Source: Rhodococcus erythropolis NBRC 15567
Lineage (GTDB): Bacteria > Actinomycetota > Actinomycetes > Mycobacteriales > Mycobacteriaceae
Length of the DNA: 64,000 bases
NCBI RefSeq assembly: GCF_001552595.1
Contig: NZ_BCRM01000026.1
Location: forward strand, 21,911-85,910
Reading direction: 5' to 3'
The notes beneath the pieces are model-generated. The model saw only the letters and a list, made by a program, of their open reading frames with translations, made no database searches and was not told the origin of the DNA. Shown here piece after piece: positions 54,323 to 63,985 of the stretch (position 1 is its first letter; each line of letters begins with the position of its first letter). A program made the position numbers and the translations under genes.

Positions 54323-55180
54323 TCAGGCCTCGGTGGCCGGTGCCTCTGCGGCGGGGGCTGCCTCAGCCTCTGCAGCCGGAGCTGCCTCAGCCTCTGCAGC
54401 CGGAGCTGCCTGCGAGAGCAGTTCCTGCTCCCACTCGGCGAGGGGCTCGCCTGCGCCGGCTTCGGGCTTCGCGTCCTTGTCGGCGCTCAGTCCTGCACGT
54501 GCCTGCACACCTTCGGCAACCGCGGAAGCGACAACCTTGGTCAGCAGTGCTGCGGAACGGATGGCGTCGTCGTTGCCCGGGATCGGGTAGTCGACGAGGT
54601 CGGGGTCGCAGTTGGTGTCCAGGATCGCGATGACCGGGATGTTCAGCTTGCGAGCCTCGGCAACTGCCAGGTGCTCCTTGTTGGTGTCGACGATCCACAC
54701 CGCGGAAGGAACCTTGGCCATGTCGCGGATACCACCGAGGGTGCGATCCAGCTTGGTCATCTCACGCGTGAGCATGAGGATTTCCTTCTTGGTGCGACCT
54801 TCGAATCCACCGGTCTGCTCCATTGCCTCGAGCTCCTTGAGGCGAAGCAGACGCTTGTGAACGGTGGTGAAGTTGGTGAGCATGCCGCCGAGCCAACGCT
54901 GGTTGACGTAGGGCATTCCGACGCGAGTCGCTTCGGAAGCGATGGACTCCTGCGCCTGCTTCTTGGTGCCGACGAAGAGGACGGTGCCGCCGTGGGCAAC
55001 GGTCTCCTTGACGAACTCGTACGCCTTGTCGATGTACGTCAGCGTCTGCTGGAGGTCGATGATGTAGATGCCGTTGCGGTCGGTCAAGATGAATCGCTTC
55101 ATCTTCGGGTTCCAGCGACGGGTCTGATGTCCGAAGTGGGTTCCACTATCGAGCATCTGCTTCATGGTTACGACAGCCAT
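54323..55180 (-). CDS. rpsB: 30S ribosomal protein S2
   Basis: A 285-residue S2. [19 protein letters not shown] at the start, [23 protein letters not shown] and [10 protein letters not shown] are conserved. The ATG at 55180 matches the mycobacterial start; the longer open frame is not S2-like. The C-terminal tail is an Ala/Glu-rich repeat (units of APAAEAEA) encoded by a 24-bp direct duplication, longer than needed for the S2 fold and typical of the variable actinobacterial tail. Confidence 0.97.
   Translation of the reverse strand: MAVVTMKQMLDSGTHFGHQTRRWNPKMKRFILTDRNGIYIIDLQQTLTYIDKAYEFVKETVAHGGTVLFVGTKKQAQESIASEATRVGMPYVNQRWLGGMLTNFTTVHKRLLRLKELEAMEQTGGFEGRTKKEILMLTREMTKLDRTLGGIRDMAKVPSAVWIVDTNKEHLAVAEARKLNIPVIAILDTNCDPDLVDYPIPGNDDAIRSAALLTKVVASAVAEGVQARAGLSADKDAKPEAGAGEPLAEWEQELLSQAAPAAEAEAAPAAEAEAAPAAEAPATEA
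54361..54408. repeat. 24-bp tandem duplication in the rpsB 3' end
   Basis: Two identical 24-bp units (54361-54384 and 54385-54408) encode the repeated Ala/Glu C-terminal tail of S2. In-frame copy-number change would only lengthen or shorten the disordered tail. Confidence 0.9.
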
Positions 55181-55487
55181 GGCTGTGTACCTCAAACTTT
55201 CAATCCGGTTGATGCAGGCGATCGGGTGATCCCTGCCCTGGCACCCGCACGGCCGTCGGACCTGTTTCGTGAGAACCAGGACCAGCCGAGGCCGGAAAAC
55301 GTGCGCGGGCGCGCGAAGTCGGACTGTGCGAGCACAGACCGCTCGACAAGTGTACGTCCTTGTCCGCGGATGCCATAACCACCCTGTAAGCAACAGACCG
55401 AACCGGCGGTTGTGGATCGGCGATCATCTTGTGGATTACCCGTCTGATCTGCATTGAAGTGCGTGCGACTCCACGCAAGATCAAGGA
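55181..55487. other. Leader/promoter region of rpsB and divergent M23 gene, no gene
   Basis: About 307 bp without a credible coding frame. Two small hairpins are visible upstream of rpsB: CTGTGC/GCACAG (55324-55337, 2-nt loop) and GACAAG/CTTGTC (55345-55364, 8-nt loop). They could belong to an rpsB leader subject to S2 autoregulation, which is inference. Promoters for both divergent genes must lie here. Confidence 0.5.
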
Positions 55488-55988
55488 ATGACGATGTTGC
55501 TCGGAGCTCGACGAGGAGTGGTCGTTGCCGTGATCTCCTGCTGTGTCGCCGTAGGCACGGCGTCGGCAGACACGCGTTTCGACTGGCCGCTCGCTCCCCG
55601 GCCGCACGTGGAACGCGCTTTCGACAAACCGGCCAAGAATTGGCTGCCGGGTCATCGCGGGGTCGATCTCGGCGGCAGTGCCGGCCAATCCGTCCTCGCG
55701 GCCGGCGACGGCATTGTGGTGTTCGCGGGAGTGGTCGCCGGAAAGCCGACGGTGTCGATAGATCATTCCGGCGGCCTACGCACGACCTACGAACCCGTCG
55801 TGGCAGTCGTTCGCGCAGGTCAACGCGTCGCCGCCAGGGCCGTGATCGGAACCCTCGAAACCGGGCACGAAGGGTGTGCTGTCGAAGCATGTCTGCACTG
55901 GGGCTTGCGCCGTGGACGCGAGTATCTCGATCCACTCGGACTCGTTCGGACGCAACCGCTCAGGCTCAAGCCATTGAAAGGAGGCTGA
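55488..55988 (+). CDS. Secreted M23 (LytM) family peptidase
   Basis: A 166-residue exported zinc endopeptidase-like protein. A signal peptide (about residues 1-28, ending TASA) is followed by the LytM domain. HRGVDLGG supplies the first His and Asp ligands, and CLHWGL the terminal His; the usual HxH is reduced to LHWG, so one ligand or the general base may be altered. It likely acts on peptidoglycan cross-bridges. An Rv2891-type gene sits at this place in mycobacteria, divergent from rpsB. A second ATG two codons downstream is equally possible. Confidence 0.88.
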   Translation: MTMLLGARRGVVVAVISCCVAVGTASADTRFDWPLAPRPHVERAFDKPAKNWLPGHRGVDLGGSAGQSVLAAGDGIVVFAGVVAGKPTVSIDHSGGLRTTYEPVVAVVRAGQRVAARAVIGTLETGHEGCAVEACLHWGLRRGREYLDPLGLVRTQPLRLKPLKGG

Positions 55989-56013
55989 CCGGTCGCAGAA
56001 ATCGGTCGCAGAA

Positions 56014-57123
56014 TCAGTGCCACTCGGAAACGGCGTGCCGACCCACAGCGTCCGCGAAGTCGTCGGCCACCATCGCTGCCAGTTCCATGAACGCTCGTCT
56101 GGTGGCCGGTCGCATCAACTCGAGGTCCATCACCGACCCCTCCGCGAGATGCTCGTCGAAAGGAATGACCTCGACGGCGCGGCATCGACGCATGAAATAG
56201 TCCACCAAAGCGTCCATGTCGATCACGCTCGACCCTGGTCGGGCGGCGCTGATGACGACGACGGTCCGTTCGACCAGATGGCCGTATCCGTGCAACTGAA
56301 GCCAATCGAGCGTTGCCGCTGCGCTGCGCGCTCCGTCGATTGCCGGCGAACTGACGAGAACCAACGAATTGGCAAGATCGAGAACGCCGTTCATCGCCGA
56401 GTGCATGATCCCGGTACCGCAATCAGTGAGGATGATGTTGTAGTAGACCTGCAAGATGTCGATGACCTGGCGATAGTCCGCCTCGCTGAATGCCTCCGAA
56501 ATCGCCGGATCCTGCTCACTCGCCAGGACCTCGAGACGACTCGACGACTGGGATGTGTGCACTCGAACGTCCGAATAGCTCTTTATGTCCGGTCTAGCAG
56601 CAATCAGATCGCGCACCGTCGAATTGGTCTGCAGCGGAACACGTTGCGCCAAAGTTCCGAAATCGGGATTGGCGTCAACCGCCACGACGCAGTCACCACG
56701 AAGCGAAGCAAATGTCGCACCGAGTCCGACCGTGACCGTCGTCTTGCCCACGCCCCCTTTGAGCGAGAGCAAAGCGACTCGGTAGTCGTTACGGATCGGC
56801 TGCTCGATTCGGGCGGCCAGTGCACGGTTGCGCTGTTCGTTGGTCGAATCCCCCAGATTGACCACACCTCCGGTCGCACGATGCAATCCCCTACGCCATC
56901 CGCCACGCGGCGTCCGTTTAGGGCGTTTCAGTAAAGCTTCGGCAACCAGATCCTGGTTTGTCACCTGCTGTTGGCTCGACGGTGGCGGTGGCGTGGTCCA
57001 GACCTCTTGCAGTCGTGCCACAGGCTCCGGCGTCGGCGCCGGCTCGGGAGCCGGTTGCGGCGCTTCGGACAGCCAGGCCGGTTGGCCGCTGTTCGGCAGG
57101 TGCTTCACATCTTGGCGGTTCAC
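56014..57123 (-). CDS. MinD/ParA-like P-loop ATPase, EspI-like
   Basis: A 369-residue protein. The N-terminal 60 residues are Pro/Glu/Gln-rich and disordered-looking (PQPAPEPAPTPEP). A basic stretch (LLKRPKRTPRGGWRRGLHRATGG) and then a SIMIBI ATPase domain follow: deviant Walker A KGGVGKTT (residues 122-129), VVAVDANPDFGTLAQRV, and LTDCGTGI. This layout resembles EspI (Rv3876) and related ATPases of ESX type VII secretion loci. Here it stands between an M23 peptidase and xerC, with no secretion genes in view. The partner is unknown. Confidence 0.85.
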   Translation of the reverse strand: MNRQDVKHLPNSGQPAWLSEAPQPAPEPAPTPEPVARLQEVWTTPPPPSSQQQVTNQDLVAEALLKRPKRTPRGGWRRGLHRATGGVVNLGDSTNEQRNRALAARIEQPIRNDYRVALLSLKGGVGKTTVTVGLGATFASLRGDCVVAVDANPDFGTLAQRVPLQTNSTVRDLIAARPDIKSYSDVRVHTSQSSSRLEVLASEQDPAISEAFSEADYRQVIDILQVYYNIILTDCGTGIMHSAMNGVLDLANSLVLVSSPAIDGARSAAATLDWLQLHGYGHLVERTVVVISAARPGSSVIDMDALVDYFMRRCRAVEVIPFDEHLAEGSVMDLELMRPATRRAFMELAAMVADDFADAVGRHAVSEWH

Positions 57124-57245
57124 GAATCCCCCGGATTTCGCATGTCATCGAGTGTCTCGACACGACGATCGAACTTGCCGATTGTTCACTCTTCTGAGCT
57201 GCGACGCTACCAAATACCGGCCGAGAACTCGCGTCGCTTCACAAT

Positions 57246-58172
57246 CTAGGCGCGTGGATGGGCCTGATCGTGGACCGATCGAAGGCGTTCGACCGACACG
57301 TGCGTGTACAGCTGAGTGGTCGCCAAACTCGCATGCCCGAGGAGTTCTTGGACCACACGAAGGTCTGCACCACCCTCCAGCAAATGTGTCGCAGCCGAGT
57401 GCCGAAGCCCGTGCGGACCCATGTCGGGAGCCCCTGGAATTGCAGCCATGGTTTCGTGGACCACCGAACGCGCCTGACGCTGATCGAGCCGGCCGCCTCG
57501 AACTCCGAGGAGCAATGCTCGCCCGGACCTGTCCGAACTCAGCGCGGGTCGTCCGTGCTCCAGCCACCCGTTCAGTGCCGATTCTGCAGGCAGGCCGTAT
57601 GGCACCGATCGCTCCTTGTTCCCCTTGCCGAGGACACGAAGCAAACGTCGATCAGCATCGACGGACTCGACGTCCAGTCCACACAACTCGCCGACGCGAA
57701 TTCCGGTGGAGTACAACAATTCCACGATGAGTCGGTCTCGCAGGGCGAGCGGCTCTTGTTGCTGCGCACCGCTTTCCGCTGCATCCATTGCGTCGAGGGC
57801 CTGGCTCTGACGCAGCACCGTCGGCAGCGTGCGACGAGCAGGTGGAGCCGCCAGGCGCGTGCCCGGGTCGACGGAAATACGTCCGGTCTGCGCGAGCCAC
57901 GCAGTGAAACCACGCGCCGAAGAAGCCCGTCGAGCTACCGTCGTACGGGCTGTTCCTACGGCATTCTGGGCGGCCAACCACGAACGCATGACACTTAGGT
58001 CGAGGCGGTCGAGATCTGCATTCTCCGAACCCGCGGAGAAATGGGTCAGCAATGCCCGCGCGTCACCGACGTAGGCGCGGATCGTGTGTTCCGACCGGCC
58101 TCGGCTCAGTCGGAGGTGCTCGGCATACGCATCGAGGTGAACGCTCAAGCTCGCCGGCAATGCGTCAGTCAT
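57246..58172 (-). CDS. xerC: Tyrosine recombinase XerC
   Basis: A 308-residue site-specific recombinase resolving chromosome dimers at dif. The SAM-like N-terminal domain ([30 protein letters not shown]) and catalytic domain are complete: [12 protein letters not shown] with the first Arg, [10 protein letters not shown] with the Lys, [12 protein letters not shown] (His-x-x-Arg), LGHAS, and the nucleophile Tyr in TQLYTHV. It is at the xerC locus between the conserved M23 and viuB-like genes. ATG 58172 or GTG two codons upstream are both possible. Confidence 0.95.
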   Translation of the reverse strand: MTDALPASLSVHLDAYAEHLRLSRGRSEHTIRAYVGDARALLTHFSAGSENADLDRLDLSVMRSWLAAQNAVGTARTTVARRASSARGFTAWLAQTGRISVDPGTRLAAPPARRTLPTVLRQSQALDAMDAAESGAQQQEPLALRDRLIVELLYSTGIRVGELCGLDVESVDADRRLLRVLGKGNKERSVPYGLPAESALNGWLEHGRPALSSDRSGRALLLGVRGGRLDQRQARSVVHETMAAIPGAPDMGPHGLRHSAATHLLEGGADLRVVQELLGHASLATTQLYTHVSVERLRSVHDQAHPRA

Positions 58173-58232
58173 GAACACACGCTCGCTCGCCGCGATTGAA
58201 ACTGCAAGCTCCCTCGCCGATAGGGTTGATCG

Positions 58233-59429
58233 GTGAATCGAGCAATTCCTCTGAAGATGTTGTGTGTACTGGCACTGATTTCCGCAATCGCTCCACTGTC
58301 CATCGACATGTACCTGCCCGGCCTACCTTTGATGGCGGATGCACTCGACACTACTGCGGCCAGCGTTCAGCTCACGCTGACCACCTTCATGGCAGGCCTC
58401 GGAATCGGCCAGCTGATCATCGGTCCGATCTCCGACGGACTTGGCAGGCGACGAATACTGCTGGCCGCGACAATCGTCACGGCACTGAGCGGCGCGGCAT
58501 GCGCTGTGGCGCCGAACATCGAGTTTCTCATCGGTGCACGACTCGTCCAAGGCTTGAGTGGAGGCGCTGCCATCGTTCTCGCCCGCGCTTGTATTGCCGA
58601 CCGAGCGCGTGGCGACGACGCAGCGAAGCTCTTCAGCATCATGATGATCATCGGCGGTATCGCTCCCGTGGTCGCGCCACTGATCGGCGGCGCACTTCTC
58701 GGCCCCGTCGGATGGCGCGGAATCTTCTGGGTCCTGGCTGTCGCGGGCGCCGTGATGGTGGCTGGTGTCGTTTTGCTCGTTCCCGAGACACTTCCACCCG
58801 AGCGACGCCATGGCGGTGGTTTGAAGGCCCTGATCTCGAATCTGCAGTACGTGGTCCGAAACCGGCACTACCTCGGATATGCGCTCGCATTCGTCTTCGG
58901 ATTCGGCGCCTTGTTCGCGTACATCTCCGCGTCACCGTTCGTCGTTCAGAATGTTCTCGGGCTGAGTCCGTCACAATTCTCGATCGTGTTCGCAGTGAAC
59001 GCCACCGGAATGGTCACGGCAGCGATGATCACCACTCGCCTGCTCGGTCGCGTCGGAGCTCGCACGCTGCTGCGTTTCGGGGTGTGCCTGCTCCTCATTG
59101 GCGGCGCCGTATTGTTCTGTACCAGCGTGGTTTTCAGTTCCACGAATACATGGCTGATCTTGGTCCCGCTGTTCGTGGCGATTTCGAGCATCGGGTTCAT
59201 CATGGGCAATGCAACCGCTCTCGCCCAAGGAGAGGTCACCAACGCGGCCGGAACTGGTTCAGCCCTGATGGGAGCGGGCCAGTTCGGCTTGGCAGCGCTG
59301 GTTTCGCCGTTGGTGGGAATTGCGGGAGAAGACACTGCCGTGCCGATGGCAATCGCAATTCCCACCTTCGGAGTTCTTGCGGCCGTTGCGCTCGTGTTGC
59401 TGACTCGCGGCAAGGCCGCCGCGAGTTAG
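58233..59429 (+). CDS. MFS transporter, Bcr/CflA drug-resistance family
   Basis: A 398-residue, 12-TM major facilitator. TM1 begins [25 protein letters not shown], typical of Bcr/CflA, and the A-loop motif is [16 protein letters not shown]. The family exports bicyclomycin, chloramphenicol or related drugs and some amino-acid derivatives. GTG start. It is inserted between xerC (divergent) and the viuB-like gene (convergent, 4-bp overlap), absent from the mycobacterial order as I recall it. No regulator is adjacent. Confidence 0.92.
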   Translation: MNRAIPLKMLCVLALISAIAPLSIDMYLPGLPLMADALDTTAASVQLTLTTFMAGLGIGQLIIGPISDGLGRRRILLAATIVTALSGAACAVAPNIEFLIGARLVQGLSGGAAIVLARACIADRARGDDAAKLFSIMMIIGGIAPVVAPLIGGALLGPVGWRGIFWVLAVAGAVMVAGVVLLVPETLPPERRHGGGLKALISNLQYVVRNRHYLGYALAFVFGFGALFAYISASPFVVQNVLGLSPSQFSIVFAVNATGMVTAAMITTRLLGRVGARTLLRFGVCLLLIGGAVLFCTSVVFSSTNTWLILVPLFVAISSIGFIMGNATALAQGEVTNAAGTGSALMGAGQFGLAALVSPLVGIAGEDTAVPMAIAIPTFGVLAAVALVLLTRGKAAAS

Positions 59430-60196
59430 ATTTCGGCCGCGGCGAGTTCGGACTTCCAGACCCGGAAGCCTTCTTCGGTGCGACCACGACGCCAATAGCC
59501 GGAAATAGAAGCAGCCGCCGCCGGGACATTTCGTTCCTTGCGAATGTACGGCCGGAGGTTGTGCATGACGGCTTGTGCTTCACCGTGAATGAACACGTGC
59601 GGTTCGCCCGGTAACCATTCGAGTGCCTTGACCGCGGCGACAACCGGAGCGTTGTCGCCAGCTAATTCTTCGCCGACCGCATCGGACGATGCTCCGCGAT
59701 GCAGCCAGGTCACGGCAATACCTTCCGGGGCATCGAGCGCGATTTCGTCTTCCGGCCCCCCGACTTCGACGACGGCGTAGCCGACCGCATCCGGCGCCAA
59801 TCTCGCTATCGAAGCAGTAATAGCAGGTATTGCGGTCTCGTCTCCGACGAAGAGATACCAATCAGCGGATGGTGACGGCGAAAACGCGCCACCCGGTCCA
59901 CGCAGGGTAATCTCAGCGCCCGGCTGAACGGACGCGGCCCACGGACCTGCAACTCCCATGTCGCCGTGGACGACAAAATCGATTGCAATCTCTTTGGCAT
60001 CAAGATCGTACGAACGAATCGTGTAGGTGCGCAGTATCGGCTGATCAGGAGTGCCGAATTCGATCTTTACATAGGAATCGCTGTATTCGCTGGGAGTGAA
60101 GGACTCGAAGCCCGGTCCCCCGAGAAACACTCGCACCATATGGGGAGTCAATTGTTCGGTCCGCAGAACCGTCAATGCAGTTGTCGGCTTGGCCAC
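59426..60196 (-). CDS. Siderophore-interacting protein (ViuB-like ferric reductase)
   Basis: A 256-residue FAD-binding siderophore-interacting protein that reduces imported ferric-siderophore. FAD-binding RTYTIRSYD (RxYS-like) is near residue 55, GPGGAFSPS follows, and LFVGDETAIPAI is the NAD(P)H-binding start. FIHGEAQAVMHNLRPYI and SGYWRRGRTEEGFR are family C-terminal blocks. It is at the viuB position of mycobacteria (Rv2895c). An iron-box-like sequence precedes it, so IdeR control with the siderophore-binding protein at 9.8 kb is likely. Confidence 0.93.
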   Translation of the reverse strand: MAKPTTALTVLRTEQLTPHMVRVFLGGPGFESFTPSEYSDSYVKIEFGTPDQPILRTYTIRSYDLDAKEIAIDFVVHGDMGVAGPWAASVQPGAEITLRGPGGAFSPSPSADWYLFVGDETAIPAITASIARLAPDAVGYAVVEVGGPEDEIALDAPEGIAVTWLHRGASSDAVGEELAGDNAPVVAAVKALEWLPGEPHVFIHGEAQAVMHNLRPYIRKERNVPAAAASISGYWRRGRTEEGFRVWKSELAAAEI

Positions 60197-60215
60197 AGAA
60201 AGATCCTTCCAAAAG

Positions 60216-60234
60216 TTAGTGTTACCTAACTAAG
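60216..60234 (-). promoter_or_regulatory. Weak iron-box-like site upstream of viuB-like gene
   Basis: TTAGTGTTACCTAACTAAG lies 20 bp before the start and shares CCTAAC and TTAG blocks with the IdeR consensus (about 12 of 19), with the two halves slightly displaced. The function of the gene makes iron control plausible. Confidence 0.5.
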
Positions 60235-60439
60235 GTACACGACAATTGCAGCGCATGGACAAAATGCCTCCCCCGGCACATCCGCCCCGCGCGCGACAGA
60301 CCACGGTGCGCAACGAAATAAACCGACCACTCTGCCGGGTAAATTCGTCGGTGGCAGCCAAATTTCCGAATCAGAACTCGTGCATGATCAGGCAGCACAT
60401 CGCTATCGGAGAAATTCAGCAAAGCAATAGTAAAATACG

Positions 60440-60476
60440 CCTCTGGCCCCCGGCGAGGTTCGCCAGGGGCCAGAGG
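60440..60476 (-). terminator. Terminator downstream of lsr2 paralogue
   Basis: An 11-bp stem (60440-60450 with 60466-60476) extended by an inner 5-bp stem (GGCGA/TCGCC) after one mismatch. Read in the lsr2 direction it is followed by an AT-rich run containing TATTTTA. It ends the lsr2 transcript before the viuB-like promoter. Confidence 0.8.
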
Positions 60477-60491
60477 AGGTATTAATTCAAC

Positions 60492-60851
60492 CTAGTGTGC
60501 AGCGTCGAAAGCGTCGATGATTTCCGCTTTGATACGCCCGCGCGGAGCAACTTCGTAACCGTTCTTACCCGCCCAATCACGAATGGCCTGGAGCGTCTCC
60601 TTGGAGCGGCCAGAACCCGACGTGGCCTGCGGAGATGCAGCCTGCGCCTTCTTGCCACGCTTCCCGCTCACCTTCGCCGCCGCCTCGACGAACGGCTTCA
60701 CCGCAGCGTCGAACTTCTCTGCATTGGTGGCGCGCAGATCGATCACGTAATCCGTTCCCTGGTAAGAGAACTCAATTCGATCACCGAATCCATCGTCAAT
60801 CGGCTTGCCGTCAAGGTCGTCGATGAGTTGCCGAATCAGCTTCTCAGCCAT
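60492..60851 (-). CDS. Lsr2-family nucleoid-associated protein (paralogue)
   Basis: A 119-residue H-NS-like xenogeneic silencer. The N-terminal dimerisation domain (about residues 1-58) has VIDL and DGKPIDDGFGDRIEFSYQG; the C-terminal DNA-binding domain (about 80-119) ends APRGRIKAEIIDAFDAAH with the RGR minor-groove loop. The basic linker (SGKRGKKAQAAS) is shorter and less Arg-rich than in canonical Lsr2. Mycobacterial lsr2 lies elsewhere, so this is probably an accessory copy. It sits in an AT-rich island between the viuB-like gene and dprA. Confidence 0.9.
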   Translation of the reverse strand: MAEKLIRQLIDDLDGKPIDDGFGDRIEFSYQGTDYVIDLRATNAEKFDAAVKPFVEAAAKVSGKRGKKAQAASPQATSGSGRSKETLQAIRDWAGKNGYEVAPRGRIKAEIIDAFDAAH

Positions 60852-61254
60852 TGCACTCCTCTTTCAATGATCGATTCAATTCTCCTTCACAATACACAGA
60901 TAGAGCGTTGATGAACAAAAGAAGTCCGGAAACCTGTGCCATTTCCGAACAGACTCAATGGTCCGAATTAGCAGCGGGTTAACGACGCACCAATCAATAC
61001 CCGCACTCAGGGGATCCAGACTAATCAGACTTCAAAGCACATTGACCTGAGACTTTCCTGAGGCCCGTTAAATTCACGGCCAGGTCTGCAAAGCTGGGTC
61101 GAGAATAACGCTGCACACAGGCCGATCGAGTTCACGAAAAGCAGTCCTGACGTGCAATTACCAGCATCGCGAGGGTATTCGAGTTTCGTTCTCGCCGGAA
61201 CGGTTAGTGGGCATCGCCACCCGCCCACCCGACGAGCACAATCAAGTTCACGCG
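60852..61254. other. AT-rich intergenic region, no gene
   Basis: About 400 bp between the lsr2 paralogue and dprA, visibly richer in A and T than the neighbours. No credible coding frame is seen; an 82-codon minus frame here has no family character and overlaps the dprA 3' end. It must hold the lsr2 promoter, and AT-rich DNA is the kind of target Lsr2 binds, so autoregulation is plausible. Confidence 0.55.
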
Positions 61255-62382
61255 CTACCGCGTCCGAAACCATCCACTCGAATCAGAACTCGCAAACCCC
61301 TCGAGTTCGAGCAGAGGAAGAGTTGCACGAACCTGCGTTATGAGCAATCCCGATTCCTCGGACAGCTCACGCGTACTACGTGAACCTGTTCCCGGCAATG
61401 CTTCGTATACCAATCGAGAATTGCCCCGCAATGCGTCGATGTCACGTGTAGCGGCTGCATCCTCCGCGGAATCCCCGACACCAAATGGACCTGACGCTTC
61501 GACTACATCCACGGCATTGGAAACGAGTTGCGCTTCACCTTCGCGGATCATCCGGTGACATCCGGTCGACGATGCCGAAGTAACCGGCCCGGGCACCGCC
61601 ATTACCGGGCGGCCCAATTTCCGGGCCCAATTGGCGGTATTGCGTGCACCACTGCGCCAACCCGCCTCGACCACCACTACTCCGTCCGACAACGCAGCTA
61701 CCAGTCGATTCCTCGCCAGAAACCGGAACTTTGCAGGTGTTGTGCCCGGTGGATATTCACTTATCACTGCACCCGAACTCGCTATCTGTTTGAGTAGTCG
61801 CGCATGCCCTGACGGATACGCTCGATCGACCCCACAGGCCAAGACAGCCAGTGTGTTTCCACCTACGCCCAATGCAGCGCGGTGCGCGGCCCCGTCGATA
61901 CCGAAGGCCGCCCCGGAAATCACGGTCCATCCGTCGACAGCGAGGTCACCGGCAATCTCTGCCGTCACGTGTTCGCCGTACGCAGTAGACGCCCGCGTAC
62001 CGACAATCCCAACCGATCTCTCGGTCAGATCAACCAAATCCCCGGACCCCAACACCCACAACACAAATGGCGCCGTCTCACCCCCGGAGGCATCGAGTCC
62101 GTCGAAGGAAAGCATTCGCCACGCCGGCCAATCGGCGCAGTTCGGTGTTACGAGTCTGCCACCCATTGCCTCCATCAGGTCGAGGTCTCGTTGGGCTGTG
62201 TCGATGTGAGCGCGGGCTCGCGTCTTCTCCTCGATTGCGGGTGGCAGCTCGCCGTTGCGGACCGCCCTCGCAGTTTCTTCGACCCCGAGCTCGTCGATCA
62301 ACATGGACATATACGCGCTTGGGCCCTGCACGACGCGGGACAGATATGCCCAAGCGAGTAGTCGCGGATCGTGTGCAGTCAT
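61255..62382 (-). CDS. dprA: DNA processing protein DprA
   Basis: A 375-residue RecA loader for incoming single-stranded DNA in natural transformation. The Rossmann core is SVGIVGTRASTAYGEHV, VISGAAFGIDGAAHRAAL, FLARNRLVAALSDGVVVVEAGWRSGARNTANWA and GRPVMAVPGP. A C-terminal winged-helix (DML1) domain follows (about 310-375; GSRSTRELSEESGLLITQVRATLPLLELEGF). The ATG overlaps the stop of the comM fragment (ATGA). With comM disrupted, the dprA transcript may now depend on the inserted IS. Confidence 0.94.
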   Translation of the reverse strand: MTAHDPRLLAWAYLSRVVQGPSAYMSMLIDELGVEETARAVRNGELPPAIEEKTRARAHIDTAQRDLDLMEAMGGRLVTPNCADWPAWRMLSFDGLDASGGETAPFVLWVLGSGDLVDLTERSVGIVGTRASTAYGEHVTAEIAGDLAVDGWTVISGAAFGIDGAAHRAALGVGGNTLAVLACGVDRAYPSGHARLLKQIASSGAVISEYPPGTTPAKFRFLARNRLVAALSDGVVVVEAGWRSGARNTANWARKLGRPVMAVPGPVTSASSTGCHRMIREGEAQLVSNAVDVVEASGPFGVGDSAEDAAATRDIDALRGNSRLVYEALPGTGSRSTRELSEESGLLITQVRATLPLLELEGFASSDSSGWFRTR

Positions 62383-62605
62383 TGGAATCCCCTGTCTCGG
62401 AAGTCGAGTGCGGTGACAACTTGGTCTGGTCCGGGCATCGCCTCACCTGCCAGATCGGCGACACTCCAGGCAACCCGCAACGCTCGGTCCGCCCCACGAG
62501 CAGTGATGACACCTTTGCGCAGCGCCCGTTCCACCGGCGCCAGCGCCGCACGCGGGTCAAGTCCAAATGTGTGGTGTGTGAGGACGGGCACTGCGCGATC
62601 TCCTC
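62379..62605 (-). pseudogene. comM: comM/yifB C-terminal fragment, disrupted by IS256-family element
   Basis: About 75 codons remain, all from the C-terminal Mg-chelatase_C domain of the ComM/YifB AAA+ ATPase: ALRKGVITARGADRALRVAW and SVADLAGEAMPGPDQVV match that domain. The AAA+ core (several hundred residues) is missing; the frame runs back without a stop into the left end of the insertion element. The remaining N-terminal part should lie beyond the window edge. The stop overlaps the dprA start. ComM normally drives branch migration during recombination, which is expected to be lost here. Confidence 0.85.
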
Positions 62606-62607
62606 GT

Positions 62608-63873
62608 TCAGGCTGTCAGTGCAGCAGAGGTAGTCGAGTTCATCTCCTCATCAATTGTGTTGTCGTCACCGGTTTCCGAGGTAACGAGACTTACTCGGGA
62701 GCGAGCCAAGACGTCCAGTCCGAGGTATCGACGGCCTTCGGTCCACTCGTCGTGTTGCTCGGCGAGCACCGCTCCGACGAGCCGGATCAGGGAGGTACGG
62801 TCAGGGAAAATGCCGACGACATCGGTCCGCCGACGGATCTCCTTGTTGAGTCGTTCCTGTGGATTGTTAGACCAGATCTGACGCCAGATCTCCTTCGGAA
62901 ACCCGGTGAACGCAAGCAACTCGGCGCGGGCATCATCGAGATGCGCCGCCACCTTCGGAAGCTTGCCAGACACCGCATCGAGCATCCGATCATACTGTTC
63001 CTCAACACCTTTCCGGTCTGGTTGATCGTAAATCGAATGCAGCATCGTCTTCACCCACGGCCACTGCGTTTTCGGGGTGATCGACATGAGATTGACCGCG
63101 TAGTGGGTGCGGCAGCGTTGCCACGATGCACCAGGCAGTGTCGCCCCGATCGACGCCACAAGGCCGGCATGGGCATCGGAGGTCACCAACTTCACGCCGG
63201 TCAATCCGCGGGCGACCAGACCGCGGAAGAACGTCAACCAACCGGCTTTGTCCTCCCCGGACGAGACGTCGACACCCAAAATTTCTCGGTGCCCGTCGCG
63301 ATTGATCCCGACCGCCAACAAGGCGTGCACGTTCATCACGCGCCCGTTCTCCCGAACTTTGAGCACCAATGCATCGGCGGCGACGAACGTGTACGGGCCT
63401 TGATCAAGTGGCCGAGTACGGAACGATTCGACGTGTTCGTCGAGGTCACGAGACATGATCGACACCTGCGACTTCGACAAGCTGTTGATGCCCAACGATT
63501 CGACGAGTTTCTCCATCCGCCGCGTCGACACCCCAAGCAGATAGCAGGTTGCCACGACAGAGGTCAGGGCACGCTCGGCGCGCTTGCGGCGCTCGAGCAG
63601 CCAATCAGGGAAATACGAGCCCTGACGCAACTTCGGGATCGGGATGTCGAGTGTTCCTGCACGAGTGTCGAAGTCGCGGTGCCGGTAACCGTTGCGCGAG
63701 TTGACGCGGTCGTCGGTACGTTCGCCGTATCCGGCACCGCACAGGCTGTCCGCTTCGGCGCCCATCAGCGCGGTGATGAACGTTCCGAGCATCGATCGGA
63801 GCAGGTCGGGGCTCGCTGCGGCGAGTTGGTCGGACAGAAACTTTTCGGGGTCGATAAAGTTGTGATCGGTCAT
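62608..63873 (-). CDS. IS256 family (Mutator-type) transposase
   Basis: A 421-residue DDE transposase. Conserved blocks are [29 protein letters not shown] (shortened here to its start, [11 protein letters not shown]), [19 protein letters not shown] with the first Asp, [14 protein letters not shown] with the second, [12 protein letters not shown], and [20 protein letters not shown] with the third acidic residue. The ATG at 63873 is preferred, before [17 protein letters not shown]. No frameshift is seen, so the element may be active. The last codons and stop overlap the left terminal repeat. Confidence 0.93.
   Translation of the reverse strand: MTDHNFIDPEKFLSDQLAAASPDLLRSMLGTFITALMGAEADSLCGAGYGERTDDRVNSRNGYRHRDFDTRAGTLDIPIPKLRQGSYFPDWLLERRKRAERALTSVVATCYLLGVSTRRMEKLVESLGINSLSKSQVSIMSRDLDEHVESFRTRPLDQGPYTFVAADALVLKVRENGRVMNVHALLAVGINRDGHREILGVDVSSGEDKAGWLTFFRGLVARGLTGVKLVTSDAHAGLVASIGATLPGASWQRCRTHYAVNLMSITPKTQWPWVKTMLHSIYDQPDRKGVEEQYDRMLDAVSGKLPKVAAHLDDARAELLAFTGFPKEIWRQIWSNNPQERLNKEIRRRTDVVGIFPDRTSLIRLVGAVLAEQHDEWTEGRRYLGLDVLARSRVSLVTSETGDDNTIDEEMNSTTSAALTA
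62618..62629 (+). repeat. IS256-element left terminal inverted repeat (core)
   Basis: AGTGCAGCAGAG; inverted partner at 63986-63997 with one mismatch. The full repeat probably extends 10-12 bp outward, so it also covers the transposase stop codon. Confidence 0.6.
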
Positions 63874-63985
63874 CGCGTGTTCTCTCTTCAGGTCGAGTTG
63901 GTAGCTCTCTTGAAGAATCACGCGGTGGCCGTCCTCATCGGGGTAGCGACACGCCCACAGTTTCAGGACGAGTGGTCGTACACCA

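Noticed and set aside
61025..61273. An 82-codon minus frame between dprA and lsr2
   Set aside because: It overlaps the dprA 3' end, has no ribosome-binding site or family character, and lies in AT-rich spacer.
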